A stretch of DNA of 64,000 nt, taken from the NCBI GenBank assembly GCA_963678255.2, contig CAXXTW010000001.1:1116001-1180000 (forward strand), given 5' to 3'. Below the pieces are notes generated by a model. The model ran no database searches. It was not told the DNA's origin and saw nothing but the letters and a program-made list of their open reading frames with translations. Below, in pieces: positions 45,005 through 54,548 of the stretch (the stretch's first letter is position 1; each line of letters starts with the position of its first letter). The DNA comes from G963678255 sp963678255. GTDB taxonomy: Bacteria > Cloacimonadota > Cloacimonadia > Cloacimonadales > WRIO01. Position numbers and translations under genes: made by a program.

Positions 45005-46616
45005 GTAACTACTCAGGTATTAATATTATCTGGGAGAAAGTTCAGGGATTTTAGACAGAATATCAAAGATATTTAATCCTCTTTTTTTAGCAGTATCAAT
45101 AACGGATCTAATGATACAGTAGTCCTGAGCCCCATTTTTAAACTGCCCAGACACTTTAAGTTTAACTTTAACATTTCTAAGAGCTCTTTCTGAATCATTG
45201 TTATCCGGAGGAATGACTGTTTCATAAACACAAGGCAAAATATATCCTCTGATTTTTATCAAAGATTTCTGAAGAGTAGAGGTTTCTTTAAACTCTTTTT
45301 TGCAAATAGTCATCGCCAGTAGAATATTGATTTTATCTTCAAAGTGTTTCATTTCTGGAGAAGATCTGTCATAATCTATTGTTTGGATTCGCTTGAATTG
45401 AAAAATTTCTTTTACCAGGCTTTTGAAATCAGTAGAAAAAGGATGCTTTTCTCTTTCCTCAATATAAGTTAGATCTCTAAGAATATGAGCCAGACAAATC
45501 TGATGATTTAAAGCCTTCGTTTTTAACTGAGCGGAAAATCTGTCCGTAACTAACACAGATTCAGGCAAACCGTTTTCCCATATTTTTTGAATTGTCTCGT
45601 ATCCTCTGGTATGAGAATATTCAAGAAACACATTCTTAATGTCTCTCCAAGCCCAAATCCATCCTTTTTTACCATTGACCTTTACGCTTGTTTCATCAGA
45701 ACCAACAACTTTCGAGGAGCTCAGATTCTTTTTAATTCTCTCATAGATAACCTTAGATTTATCAGCAAATTTCCTTAATATGTTTTTCAATGATCCCTGG
45801 GAAATTCTTATATTAACAACATCAGACAACAGCTGAGCTGTTCTTTTAAATGGAATACATTGGTAAACATTCAAATACGAAACGATGGTCTGAATGTTTT
45901 CACCGTACTGAACCGGGGCCGTAACATTTTCAGGATATTCAGCCAGATATTTATTATTACAATCAGGGCAAATGCATGAATATTGCTGAAATTCTTTGAT
46001 GAATGCTTGTATAGAAGGGATATCAATCACCTGTCGTTTGGAATTTAATCTAAATTCATCATCATTAAAATGATGTCCACAATGACATTGATTTACCTTT
46101 AATTCAACAATCTGATCCGGATTTTTTACTTGTAAAAGGGTTTTTCCATTATGACCGGACTGTCCTCCGCTTTTCTTATTGCTTTTTTCTCTTGTACTTT
46201 TATTCTTTCTTGATAAGTCCATCGAAGGAGGTATTGATGAATTGTTACTGTTCTTAGGGTTATTTTTCTTTTCGAGAATTTTCATTAAGAAATCAACCTT
46301 TTCACTTAAAAGCCTGATTTCTTCTTTGAGTTCAGCTCTTTCTTCTGCAATGCTGATTTTTAACCGGCAAATTTCCAGTTTAAGCCTGTCATTTTCAGCT
46401 TTAGCTTCATAATATTTACTTTTATAATCCATAAGTACATAATGAATTAATTAACTATATATGTCAATGTATTTCTTATTAATATTGATAGTTTTTTATA
46501 ATATAATGTGTATATTCTAAGTGTTAATATATATTATTGGAAAGGTAAATAATAAGGCATGATTATAACAAAAAATGGTGTTTTTAAAACTTAACGAAGG
46601 GTACCTGAGTAGTTAC
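45005..46616 (-). mobile_element. Complete IS66-family element (tnpC-only type)
   Basis: The element is 1612 bp, bounded by perfect 15-bp inverted repeats GTAACTACTCAGGTA (45005-45019) and TACCTGAGTAGTTAC (46602-46616), with an 8-bp direct target duplication outside. GTAA ends and 8-bp duplications are standard for IS66. It carries only a TnpC-like transposase and lacks tnpA/tnpB, like the ISBst12-type subgroup. The perfect ends and duplication indicate a recent insertion. Confidence 0.95.
45026..46432 (-). CDS. IS66-family transposase (TnpC)
   Basis: This 468-residue transposase has an N-terminal coiled coil (about 10-60), the IS66 zinc-finger-like region ('VNQCHCGHHF' and 'YSCICPDCNNKYLAEYP'), and the DDE core with 'VVGSDETSVKV', 'VLVTDRFSAQ' and 'PPDNNDSERALRNVK'. 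It has no frameshift. It lies in the same orientation as relA, so it would be carried by relA transcription. Confidence 0.95.
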   Translation of the reverse strand: MDYKSKYYEAKAENDRLKLEICRLKISIAEERAELKEEIRLLSEKVDFLMKILEKKNNPKNSNNSSIPPSMDLSRKNKSTREKSNKKSGGQSGHNGKTLLQVKNPDQIVELKVNQCHCGHHFNDDEFRLNSKRQVIDIPSIQAFIKEFQQYSCICPDCNNKYLAEYPENVTAPVQYGENIQTIVSYLNVYQCIPFKRTAQLLSDVVNIRISQGSLKNILRKFADKSKVIYERIKKNLSSSKVVGSDETSVKVNGKKGWIWAWRDIKNVFLEYSHTRGYETIQKIWENGLPESVLVTDRFSAQLKTKALNHQICLAHILRDLTYIEEREKHPFSTDFKSLVKEIFQFKRIQTIDYDRSSPEMKHFEDKINILLAMTICKKEFKETSTLQKSLIKIRGYILPCVYETVIPPDNNDSERALRNVKVKLKVSGQFKNGAQDYCIIRSVIDTAKKRGLNIFDILSKIPELSPR

Positions 46617-47381
46617 GATTAATCTCTTCCTATAGATGCTGTAAATGTGTTTGATTCGACCATAAATCTCGACATTTAATCCACTTTTCTCAAAATCCTC
46701 TTGTATTAATGGTACTAACTGCTGAATATATTCATCTCTTTCTCTTTTTGTCTCACTGACGAAATGAGCTATATTCTTGTATTCTAAAGGATCTAAAACT
46801 TTCAAACATAAGTCTTCCATCTCGTTTTGTAATTTTATTAATCCAAATCTGTTAGCTAAGGGGACATAAATCTCCAATGTTTCTTGAGCTATTCGTTTTT
46901 GTGAATCACTGTCCTGATATTGTATTGTTTGAATATTATGCAGTCTGTCAGCTAGTTTGATCAGTATGACTCTGATATCTTCTGTAATAAATAGTAATAA
47001 TTTACGATAATTATCTGCCTGATTATCTTGTCTGCTATGATTTGTATGATACTTATATTTTTGTAATTTAGTTACACCATCAACTAACTTCGCTACCTCT
47101 ATCCCAAATTCATTAACCAGTTGTTCAAATGTTGTGTTGGTATCTTCTAGCACATCATGTAATAACCCTGCTATTATACTGCTTTGATCTGAATGCAATT
47201 CGGATAGGATATATGAAACAGTTAATGGATGAATGATATAGTCTTCTCCTGAATATCGCTTTTGACCCTCATGAGCCTTATATGCAAAATCATAGGCTCT
47301 TTTAATCTCATCAAGATTTATCCTTGAATGAAATTCTACCAAATGTTCAATATACTGCTGATAAGACACCAATGTTTGCAT
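46584..47381 (-). pseudogene. relA: RelA/SpoT homologue, N-terminal hydrolase part
   Basis: Residues 1-255 are native and the last ten (VTTQVPFVKF) come from the IS66 end. The HD-type (p)ppGpp hydrolase domain is complete: H51, the H75-D76 pair in 'LLHDVLEDT' with E79-D80, and 'IKLADRLHNI' at 141-150. The truncated protein could therefore be a free-standing hydrolase. The break is at the beginning of the synthetase domain, right after 'SIYRKRLI'. The start ATG has AAGAAAAG upstream. A TTGACG (47430-47425) may be the -35 of its promoter. Confidence 0.92.
46617..46624. repeat. IS66 target-site duplication, right copy
   Basis: GATTAATC directly follows the right inverted repeat and is part of the relA reading frame (codons for R-L-I). 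Confidence 0.93.
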
Positions 47382-47876
47382 TTTTCTTTTCCTCTCGGTA
47401 TATTTATTCTGCTATAATTATTATCGTCAAGTAATTTCATCCTAGACTGATATTAGGGGTTCTGTGGTTGATCTTATCTTTGCCCATTTTCTCTATACTA
47501 AAAATAAGAAATCAATGTAATAGGACTATTTAGACAAATAACTTTACTTTATTCATACCTCCCTCCAATTTCCTCGCTACTTCATTCGAAACTCATTCCA
47601 AACTTACTCCTTCCTTGGTGCTTTCCTCATCAAAATACTATTACATTTAATAAAATTTAAAACTAATTTTGATTTCTGCATAATTTTTTATCTATTTTTT
47701 GTATTACTGTCAAGCTCACATATCTTCATTTTCTCCGATTGTCTATCATCTTATTTATAAATCAATTAGAGATTTTGAATAAATTTCTTTACAATTCGAT
47801 TGAAGTTATTAACTTTGACAATGAAATATAGTGTAAAAAAGAAAATTCTTTTACTAAAAAAGAAAAAGGGAGTCAT
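47382..47876. other. Divergent intergenic region
   Basis: No gene is seen. It carries the probable relA promoter (TTGACG at 47430-47425 on the minus strand) and a TTGACA at 47815-47820 toward the outer-membrane gene. The string 'cttactccttccttgg' at 47603-47618 is also present at 4966-4981, with similar following sequence (tcaaaata ... atttaat), which suggests an old dispersed repeat. Confidence 0.5.
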
Positions 47877-50474
47877 ATGAAACGCCTTCTTTTCATCCTC
47901 ATGATTAGTTGTTTTGCCGGGTTATGGGCAGAAAAAATTGATTTAAACACAGCCTTTTTAAAGGATCTTGAATCTCTTCCCATTACTAAAGAACAAGCAA
48001 AAGATATCTATGAGTATCGCCAGTACATCTCTTTCTTTGATACGATTTATGATTTGAGAGAAATACCATCAATCGACCAGGCTACTTTGTTAGCCATTAA
48101 ACCTTTGGTTACTGTTACTAAAACTACTGATCTCGATGAATCTGAACAAAGAAGAGAAGAAATTTACTATTTGATTGAACGATTAGGTTCTAACGAAGGA
48201 TCTCAGGAAGGCTTTTCAGATATTTGGGAAGATTATTTAATGACTCCTCAAAACTTAAATGAAATGTCCTATACAGATATTCTTAATATGCCTAATGTCT
48301 CTTCCATTGATGCTGCAGCTGTTATGTATAGAAGAGCTGCTGGTGACACAATTACTGATTATAGAAGCTTAAGAAGTACTACTGGATTGTCTCATTATGG
48401 GGCTACAAATCTTAGATATTATGTCTATTATCTTGATCAACCTACTTCTCAAAAAGTTTTTATGAATTATCAGTTTAAATTAGAAGATAAATCATATGAT
48501 GATGATACCAAAGAAATGTATCGTGAAATCTTTAGAAACAAAGATGATAAACAAGATATTACTCACTCTTACTACGGTTATTTTAATATGGTTGACTCTG
48601 AACCTGCTTTCACTCAAAAATTTAGAATAAGATATGGTAATAACTATAAAGCTGGATTTATTAATTCCAATCAAAGAGGTGAAAAGGCTACTCTTGATTT
48701 TTCTAATATCGATAATTTAAAAGCTTATGGAAGTTATGAAGGTCGTTTCGACTTATTAGGTACAAATATGATTAAAGCTTTTGTTGGTAACTATCGTGTT
48801 ACCTTTGGCGAAGGCTTGGTTATGGAAAATACGGATTATTATAATTCCAGAAAAACCGGACAGGGCTTTAGCAAAAGAATTCTTGGCATCTCTCCAGATT
48901 TATCTCGCTCTCAGGAATATGCTTTAAAAGGTTTTGCTTTATCTCTTGAAAGAAAATATACTGGTTTTTCTTTCTGGTTTTCTAACGATAAAAAAGATGC
49001 GATTGTGTACAATCTTAATAAAGATGATGTCATTGACAGTCGGGATAAAGATGCCAATGGTAAATATCATGTTTTATCATACGTTACCTCTACTACTAGC
49101 TTTGAAAATGACGATATGGAAAAAGCTGAAAAATATTTTAACCAAGCTTTAACTAGTGACATTATGCTCTCTCCAAGAAAAGATGTTTTGGATGAAAAAA
49201 TCATTGGCGGAAGATGGGAAATCTCTCCTATGATTGGCACTCATATCGGCTTTTCTGGTTATCAAGCCATTTATGATAATGCTTATTTTGTTGTTTATGA
49301 ACCTGATAGTATTGCTGCTTTCTTTATTCGCGATGCTTCAAATTATAATAAATGGACTATGCAAAACTCTGAAATTCAAAACTTGTATAAATCTCTTGAT
49401 TACAATAATAACATTGCAAAAGACTATAGACAAGTGTTAGGGATGGATTGGGGAACTGTAGTAGGAAATACTTCTTTTCAGGGTGAATATGCTGAATTGT
49501 CTGTAGATGGAAAAGACCTAAAAATCGGTGATGACCCTAGTGCTCTTGTGACAACCGCTTATACTCAATTTGAAAACTTCTACTTTATGACTCTGTATAG
49601 AGATTATGATCTTGACTTTGATAATCCCTATAGTCGTAGCTTTTCCGAACATGAAAAATTAGATGATACCATAATTGATAAAAATGCTTACTGTCTTACT
49701 AATCCAATTTTGGGAGATCTTTTTATTAATAGCGCTCAAGCTGAAGCTGAAAAAGGTTTCTACTTCGAAACTAGATTCAGAATTAATAATTATTTTACTC
49801 TGAACAGAACTTATTTAGATATTTGGAAAAGAAAATCTGATGGCAGAAATTCTATTCGTTTTCAAGGTGATCTAGAATATAGACCTATCTATGATTTTTC
49901 TTTCCGTTTAAAATATAAAAATCAAACAAACAGATATGATGATTTTGATGATCGTGGCGTTTCAAAAACCTCTGAAGTTTCTGGTATTGCTACTTCTTAT
50001 TTGTCAAACCGAGACAGATTGCAAATTGAATATCGTTATACTAAAGTTTGGGGACCTCCTTATCCCTATTTAACTAATAATCCTGAACCTGGCTTGGACA
50101 CTATTGCTGAAAGCATGACTACAATGGTCGGTGACTTCCTCAGAATTGATTTCACTCACAATCTCAATGATAAGCTTAGATTTAGAACTGGACTCGGCTT
50201 CTGGAACGGTCATGGCGTCTCTCATTGGGATTTTGAAGATATGGAAATCGATTTTATGGGTGAACAAGGATTAAAATATTGGGTTGTTCTTCAAGATAAA
50301 ATTGCCAATAATTTATATCTCTCTATGAAATTAAGAGCAAAATACTACAAAACTGATGAATTAGTGATGAGAAACTGGTCGAATGCTTCTTTGCCTGATA
50401 ATGTTGAGGATTATTACAAAAATGTTAATAAAGATGACTATGGATTTCGTTTACAGTTAGAATGGAGATATTAA
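47877..50474 (+). CDS. Outer-membrane protein with N-terminal helix-hairpin-helix domains
   Basis: A signal peptide (about 1-18) is followed by ComEA-like helix-hairpin-helix repeats: 'IDLNTAFLKDLESLPITKEQ', 'FDTIYDLREIPSIDQATLLA', and again 'YTDILNMPNVSSIDAAAVM'. From about residue 190 onward, alternating aromatic/polar strands ending in 'DYGFRLQLEWRY' look like a large beta-barrel with a C-terminal aromatic residue. The combination suggests an outer-membrane protein whose periplasmic part binds nucleic acid or another partner. Family otherwise unrecognised. AAAGGGAG precedes the ATG. Confidence 0.72.
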   Translation: MKRLLFILMISCFAGLWAEKIDLNTAFLKDLESLPITKEQAKDIYEYRQYISFFDTIYDLREIPSIDQATLLAIKPLVTVTKTTDLDESEQRREEIYYLIERLGSNEGSQEGFSDIWEDYLMTPQNLNEMSYTDILNMPNVSSIDAAAVMYRRAAGDTITDYRSLRSTTGLSHYGATNLRYYVYYLDQPTSQKVFMNYQFKLEDKSYDDDTKEMYREIFRNKDDKQDITHSYYGYFNMVDSEPAFTQKFRIRYGNNYKAGFINSNQRGEKATLDFSNIDNLKAYGSYEGRFDLLGTNMIKAFVGNYRVTFGEGLVMENTDYYNSRKTGQGFSKRILGISPDLSRSQEYALKGFALSLERKYTGFSFWFSNDKKDAIVYNLNKDDVIDSRDKDANGKYHVLSYVTSTTSFENDDMEKAEKYFNQALTSDIMLSPRKDVLDEKIIGGRWEISPMIGTHIGFSGYQAIYDNAYFVVYEPDSIAAFFIRDASNYNKWTMQNSEIQNLYKSLDYNNNIAKDYRQVLGMDWGTVVGNTSFQGEYAELSVDGKDLKIGDDPSALVTTAYTQFENFYFMTLYRDYDLDFDNPYSRSFSEHEKLDDTIIDKNAYCLTNPILGDLFINSAQAEAEKGFYFETRFRINNYFTLNRTYLDIWKRKSDGRNSIRFQGDLEYRPIYDFSFRLKYKNQTNRYDDFDDRGVSKTSEVSGIATSYLSNRDRLQIEYRYTKVWGPPYPYLTNNPEPGLDTIAESMTTMVGDFLRIDFTHNLNDKLRFRTGLGFWNGHGVSHWDFEDMEIDFMGEQGLKYWVVLQDKIANNLYLSMKLRAKYYKTDELVMRNWSNASLPDNVEDYYKNVNKDDYGFRLQLEWRY

Positions 50475-50503
50475 TGAAAATATATAATAAATTTGGAGGA
50501 AAT

Positions 50504-51805
50504 ATGAAGAAGAATCTTTTAACTATCTTACTTATAATTGCTTTTATAAATGTTTTCGCATATTCTTTTTTAGAATATGATCTGGGAAATAGAATTCACT
50601 CTACTGATGCCAGAAGTCGTGCTATGGGCGGCTCAGGGATGGCTGCTGGTGTTAATTTGTTTGATGCTCAAATTAATCCCGCTAACTTATACTTCTTAGA
50701 AACTAATGTCAATACTCAAATAGGTATGGGTATTTTAAAATTCGATGAAAATCGTTCGATACCTATGTATAACTTCTTTGATAGTTACATTGATGATGCT
50801 ACTTATAGTTCAAATATTAACTTATTCAATGATTTTTCTGCTGGTTTATCCTATAAAAAAAGTAACGATAAAATGTCAATATCATATGCTGCATTATTTT
50901 ATCCTGTAATGTCTTTTGATGCTTATTATGAAGAACAAGTAAGAAATGATTATTCGTCTAATGAAGATCTTTATCCAAAAATCATTGCTAAAAATTTTAA
51001 AGAAGGAGAAGGGAAACTTAACTCTTACTCAATTCTTTTTTCAACTGGATATAAAATTAACAATGAATCTGATCTTTCTGCTGGCATTGAAGCTGGTATG
51101 CTTAACGGAAGAAACAAACATAAATCTGAAATTACTTGGTCTGAATATGCCATAGAAGTTGCAGGAATCAATTCTCTGCCTGATTCTTTATATAAGAGTA
51201 ATAACGATATATCTGGATTAAATCTTAAATTCGGATTAAATTATAAAATTAATGCTAGGATGAATGCTGGTTTCATTTATCAACCAAAATTAGTTTGTAA
51301 AACCGATGTTACCATTAATGGTCAAAAAATTAATAAAACTCCCGATTATATTTTACCTTCTACTATTGGATTTGGTATCGCTTTTTCTCCAAGGAATCCA
51401 TATAAAACTAACTTTCAAGCTGATTTGGAATTTGTAAAATATAGCGATATAGATAAATCTTATGATGATTTTTTAGGTTTTTATACTGGTGTCGAGCACT
51501 TTGTCGGGAAAGCTGTCCCTCTAAGATTAGGTTTTAGATATGAAGTCTCTGCTACTGATAAATCAATGGCTATGCCTACTGTTTGTGCAGGTACTTCCTT
51601 TTATTTAGCTAAAAATGTAAGATTCGATATTTCTGGTGAATTTTCAAAACGTACTTATGACGCCTTAGATATGTTCCAAGATAGTTACTATGCAAATACT
51701 GCTCTTTGGAATTATATAAAACCAACTGATCGTGGTTGGGAGAATCCTGACAGAGTTGATGAAACCTTTGCTAAAATTCAAACAGGTATTACCTATACCT
51801 GGTAG
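50504..51805 (+). CDS. Outer-membrane porin-like protein
   Basis: The ATG preceded by GGAGGA at 50494 is chosen; an in-frame start 42 bases earlier overlaps the previous gene and lacks a site. A signal peptide ('LLTILLIIAFINVFAYS') leads into 'NRIHSTDARSRAMGGSGMAA' and 'DAQINPANLYFLE', features of FCB-group PorV/OmpP1-like barrels. The rest is beta-strand rich and ends in 'FAKIQTGITYTW', a typical outer-membrane insertion signal. Specific ligand unknown. It is probably cotranscribed with the preceding barrel gene and the nucleotidase. Confidence 0.7.
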   Translation: MKKNLLTILLIIAFINVFAYSFLEYDLGNRIHSTDARSRAMGGSGMAAGVNLFDAQINPANLYFLETNVNTQIGMGILKFDENRSIPMYNFFDSYIDDATYSSNINLFNDFSAGLSYKKSNDKMSISYAALFYPVMSFDAYYEEQVRNDYSSNEDLYPKIIAKNFKEGEGKLNSYSILFSTGYKINNESDLSAGIEAGMLNGRNKHKSEITWSEYAIEVAGINSLPDSLYKSNNDISGLNLKFGLNYKINARMNAGFIYQPKLVCKTDVTINGQKINKTPDYILPSTIGFGIAFSPRNPYKTNFQADLEFVKYSDIDKSYDDFLGFYTGVEHFVGKAVPLRLGFRYEVSATDKSMAMPTVCAGTSFYLAKNVRFDISGEFSKRTYDALDMFQDSYYANTALWNYIKPTDRGWENPDRVDETFAKIQTGITYTW

Positions 51806-51813
51806 GGAAAAAT

Positions 51814-53472
51814 ATGAAAAAATTATTTATAATCTTAGCATTTAGTATCTGTGTACTACTCAATGCGCAAGATCTCCGTCTGGATATTATGTACACTAAT
51901 GATATGCACGGTGGTATTGATAGATCTCCTGCTACTTTTATGAATCCTGAGTTTCCACCTATGTTAGGTGGTGCTGCCTCTGCTGCTAGTTATATTAAAA
52001 AAGTAAGAGAACTCAGTAATGGCTCTACTCGAGATAATTTCCTCTTTGATGCTGGTGACTTTTTTCAGGGAAGACCTATTGGTTCTCTCACTAATGGTAC
52101 ATCTGTAATTGATTATATGAACAAAATCGGTTATGATGCAATGACCCTCGGTAATCATGAATATGATATTAGTGAAGATAAAATTGTGGCTACTCTAAAA
52201 AATGCTAAATTTCCTATTATTTCTTCGAATATTGTAAAAAAAGGAACTGAAAACTTAGTCGATTATGTCCGCCCCTATATCATTGTAAAAAAAATGGGTG
52301 TTAAAATTGGTATCATTGGTTTAACTACAACCGATACGAAACTGATGAGTTTTCCAGAAAACATTAAAAATATAGATTTTTTAAATGAAAAACTAGCATT
52401 ACAAAAATATGTGCCAATCCTAAGAAATGTTGAAAAGGTTGATATTGTTATTGTTCTTATGCACGCCGGTGTTCCATATGATGCTGATAAAGATTACGAA
52501 GCTCGCTATGGTAAAAATGCAATTCCACAAAAAAGATATTGGGGATACGATGCTCAAGAATTAGCACACGAAGTACCTGGTATTGACGTGGCTTTTGGTG
52601 GTCATATTCATAAAGGTTTAGCTAAACCCTGGGTTGATCCACTTAATCATACTTTAGTCTTTACTAATTATGCTTACGGATCAAATATCGGTCATGTTAT
52701 TCTTAAAATTGATCCTAAATCGAAAACTATTTCTGGATATGATACCCCTCTAAAAGACAATGCTTTAATCACTTTATTTGAAGATACCTATATTCCTGAC
52801 CCTGAAATTGATAAAAGTATTACAGAATTACAGGCTGTTGTTGAAAAAGGAATGGATGATGTAATCGGTGAATCAAACGTGTTCTTGTCTAAAAATTCTG
52901 TAGATGCTCAAAACTCTATTGGTAATTTTACTGTTGATGCAATGAGAGAAGAAGTCGATGCAGATTTCGCTTTTATCAATCTCGGTGGTGTTCGTGCTGA
53001 AATCCCTATGGGTTTTATTACTTACAGACAAATATTTAATGTTATGCCCTTTGATAATCAGGTTGTGACTATGGTTATCGATGGTACCATGTTAAAGAAA
53101 ATTATCGAAGCAAGAATTGTTGGCTCTAGACATGGTATGATTATCTCCGGTGGGAAAGTTGTTTATAGTAGAAATAGACCTGATTATGATAGAATAACCA
53201 AACTTGAAATCAATGGAAAACCTTGGCAGGCTGATAAAATTTATAAAGTTGCTACAACTGATTTCCTCTTACAAGGAAATGCTGGGTTAACCATTTTAAC
53301 TACTATTCCTGAAACTCAGGTTATTCATAATGAAATTAACTTGAGAGATGCTATGGTTAATTATGTCAAAACTAACTCCCCTATTAAAACTAAAATTGAT
53401 GATAGATGGGCTCGTGAAGATCGCTCAAAAATGACTCCTGAACTTCAAGCTGAATTAAACAAGAAAAAATAA
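51814..53472 (+). CDS. Secreted 5'-nucleotidase / UshA-like phosphoesterase
   Basis: A signal peptide (about 1-18) is followed by a calcineurin-like metallophosphoesterase domain: 'DIMYTNDMHGGID', 'FDAGDFFQGRP', 'LGNHEYD', 'VLMHAGVPYD' and 'AFGGHIHKG'. The 5'-nucleotidase C-terminal domain ('NSIGNFTVDAMREEVDADFA', 'LGGVRAEIPMGFITYRQIF', 'VMPFDNQVVTM') follows. Together these hydrolyse nucleotides or nucleotide sugars in the periplasm. No sorting tail is seen, so it is periplasmic. It may act with the secreted nuclease encoded at 33886 to use external DNA. Confidence 0.93.
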   Translation: MKKLFIILAFSICVLLNAQDLRLDIMYTNDMHGGIDRSPATFMNPEFPPMLGGAASAASYIKKVRELSNGSTRDNFLFDAGDFFQGRPIGSLTNGTSVIDYMNKIGYDAMTLGNHEYDISEDKIVATLKNAKFPIISSNIVKKGTENLVDYVRPYIIVKKMGVKIGIIGLTTTDTKLMSFPENIKNIDFLNEKLALQKYVPILRNVEKVDIVIVLMHAGVPYDADKDYEARYGKNAIPQKRYWGYDAQELAHEVPGIDVAFGGHIHKGLAKPWVDPLNHTLVFTNYAYGSNIGHVILKIDPKSKTISGYDTPLKDNALITLFEDTYIPDPEIDKSITELQAVVEKGMDDVIGESNVFLSKNSVDAQNSIGNFTVDAMREEVDADFAFINLGGVRAEIPMGFITYRQIFNVMPFDNQVVTMVIDGTMLKKIIEARIVGSRHGMIISGGKVVYSRNRPDYDRITKLEINGKPWQADKIYKVATTDFLLQGNAGLTILTTIPETQVIHNEINLRDAMVNYVKTNSPIKTKIDDRWAREDRSKMTPELQAELNKKK

Positions 53473-53487
53473 CTGATATATTTTAAA

Positions 53488-53520
53488 AATAAGTAGGTAT
53501 TAAACCTACTTATTTTTTTA
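53488..53520 (+). terminator. Terminator after the 5'-nucleotidase gene
   Basis: AATAAGTAGGT pairs with ACCTACTTATT (11 bp) and is followed by a T run. Confidence 0.85.
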
Positions 53521-53550
53521 TCAAAAATTTGAAAAAAAAAAGGAAAAAAC

Positions 53551-54168
53551 ATGATATCTGCAATTGCTGGTTTTTTAATGAATACTTTTAGTAAAATGGG
53601 TTATACTGGGATTGTTGTTTTAATGACTATCGAAAGTTCTTTTATCCCCTTCCCTTCTGAAATCGTGATTCCTCCTGCTGCTTATATGGCATCAAAAGGA
53701 CAAATGAATATCTATCTTGTGATTTTAGCAGGTACTCTAGGAAGTATGCTCGGAGCTATCATTAATTACTTTCTCGCAATGTGGCTTGGTAGATCATTAG
53801 TCTATAAAATCGCTGACAGCAAATGGATGCACTATCTTATGATTGATCATAAAAAAATTGAACACTCTGAAAAATATTTTAATAAATATGGAAACATTTC
53901 TACTTTTGTGGGAAGATTGATTCCCGCAGTCAGACAATTAATATCTATTCCTGCAGGTTTAGCTAGAATGAACTTTCTTAATTTCTTTCTTTTTACTTTA
54001 CTAGGAGCAGGAATTTGGAATGTAATCCTTGCTTTATTAGGTTTTTACTTCGGTGAAAATGAACAACTTTTAAAGAGCTATTATAAAGAATTGTCTTTTA
54101 TCGGGATTACTTTTGGTATTCTTCTCGTTGCTTTTATCTCCTATAAAGCTTATAAAAAAAACAAATAA
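53551..54168 (+). CDS. DedA-family membrane protein
   Basis: This 205-residue DedA/VTT-domain protein belongs to a family of lipid carriers or scramblases. 'ESSFIPFPSEIVIPPAAYMA' and 'GRLIPAVRQLISIPAGLARM' are the family's two hallmark re-entrant motifs. About five membrane segments are present. The stop lies directly before a further frame leading to rpsO, which starts 72 bases on. Confidence 0.93.
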   Translation: MISAIAGFLMNTFSKMGYTGIVVLMTIESSFIPFPSEIVIPPAAYMASKGQMNIYLVILAGTLGSMLGAIINYFLAMWLGRSLVYKIADSKWMHYLMIDHKKIEHSEKYFNKYGNISTFVGRLIPAVRQLISIPAGLARMNFLNFFLFTLLGAGIWNVILALLGFYFGENEQLLKSYYKELSFIGITFGILLVAFISYKAYKKNK

Positions 54169-54240
54169 ATGATTAATAAAAAATATCTTTACAAAAACTA
54201 CCTTTTATTTAAATTTGAAAAAAAACATAGGAGGATTCAA

Positions 54241-54510
54241 ATGGCATTGAATACCGAAGCCAAAGTGGCGATTATGGCAGCTCATAAGCTCCATGATTTA
54301 GATACCGGTTCACCTGAAGTACAAATCGCTCTGTTATCAGAAAGAATCAAGCAAATTACTGAACACCTAAAAGTTCACAAAAAAGACTTTCATACTCGTC
54401 GAGGGCTTTTAATGCTTATCGGACAACGTCGCGCATTATTGGATTACTTAATAAAAGTCGATGTCAACAGATATCGTAGCATTATTAAGGCTTTAGGCTT
54501 AAGAAAATAA
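54241..54510 (+). CDS. rpsO: Ribosomal protein S15
   Basis: S15 binds 16S rRNA in early 30S assembly. The 89-residue protein starting 'MALNTEAKVAIMAAHKLHDL' has the signature 'TGSPEVQIALLSERIKQITEHL' and ends 'RSIIKALGLRK'. The ATG with AGGAGG just before it is chosen; an earlier in-frame ATG would add 24 unusual residues. The rpsO-pnp neighbourhood is widely conserved. Confidence 0.97.
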   Translation: MALNTEAKVAIMAAHKLHDLDTGSPEVQIALLSERIKQITEHLKVHKKDFHTRRGLLMLIGQRRALLDYLIKVDVNRYRSIIKALGLRK

Positions 54511-54516
54511 AGTTCA

Positions 54517-54538
54517 GGGGATGCAAATCCCCTTTTTT
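54517..54538 (+). terminator. Terminator between rpsO and pnp
   Basis: GGGGAT pairs with ATCCCC over 'gcaa', then six T. This short hairpin is probably a partial terminator, since pnp follows closely. Confidence 0.75.
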
Positions 54539-54548
54539 CATAACAAAA

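Noticed and set aside
45026..46432. IS66 element as an ancient decayed insertion
   Set aside because: Ends, target duplication and transposase are all intact, which argues for a recent event.
54169..54240. Upstream start for rpsO
   Set aside because: The added 24 residues are Lys/Tyr-rich and unlike S15; the later ATG has AGGAGG and gives the family length.
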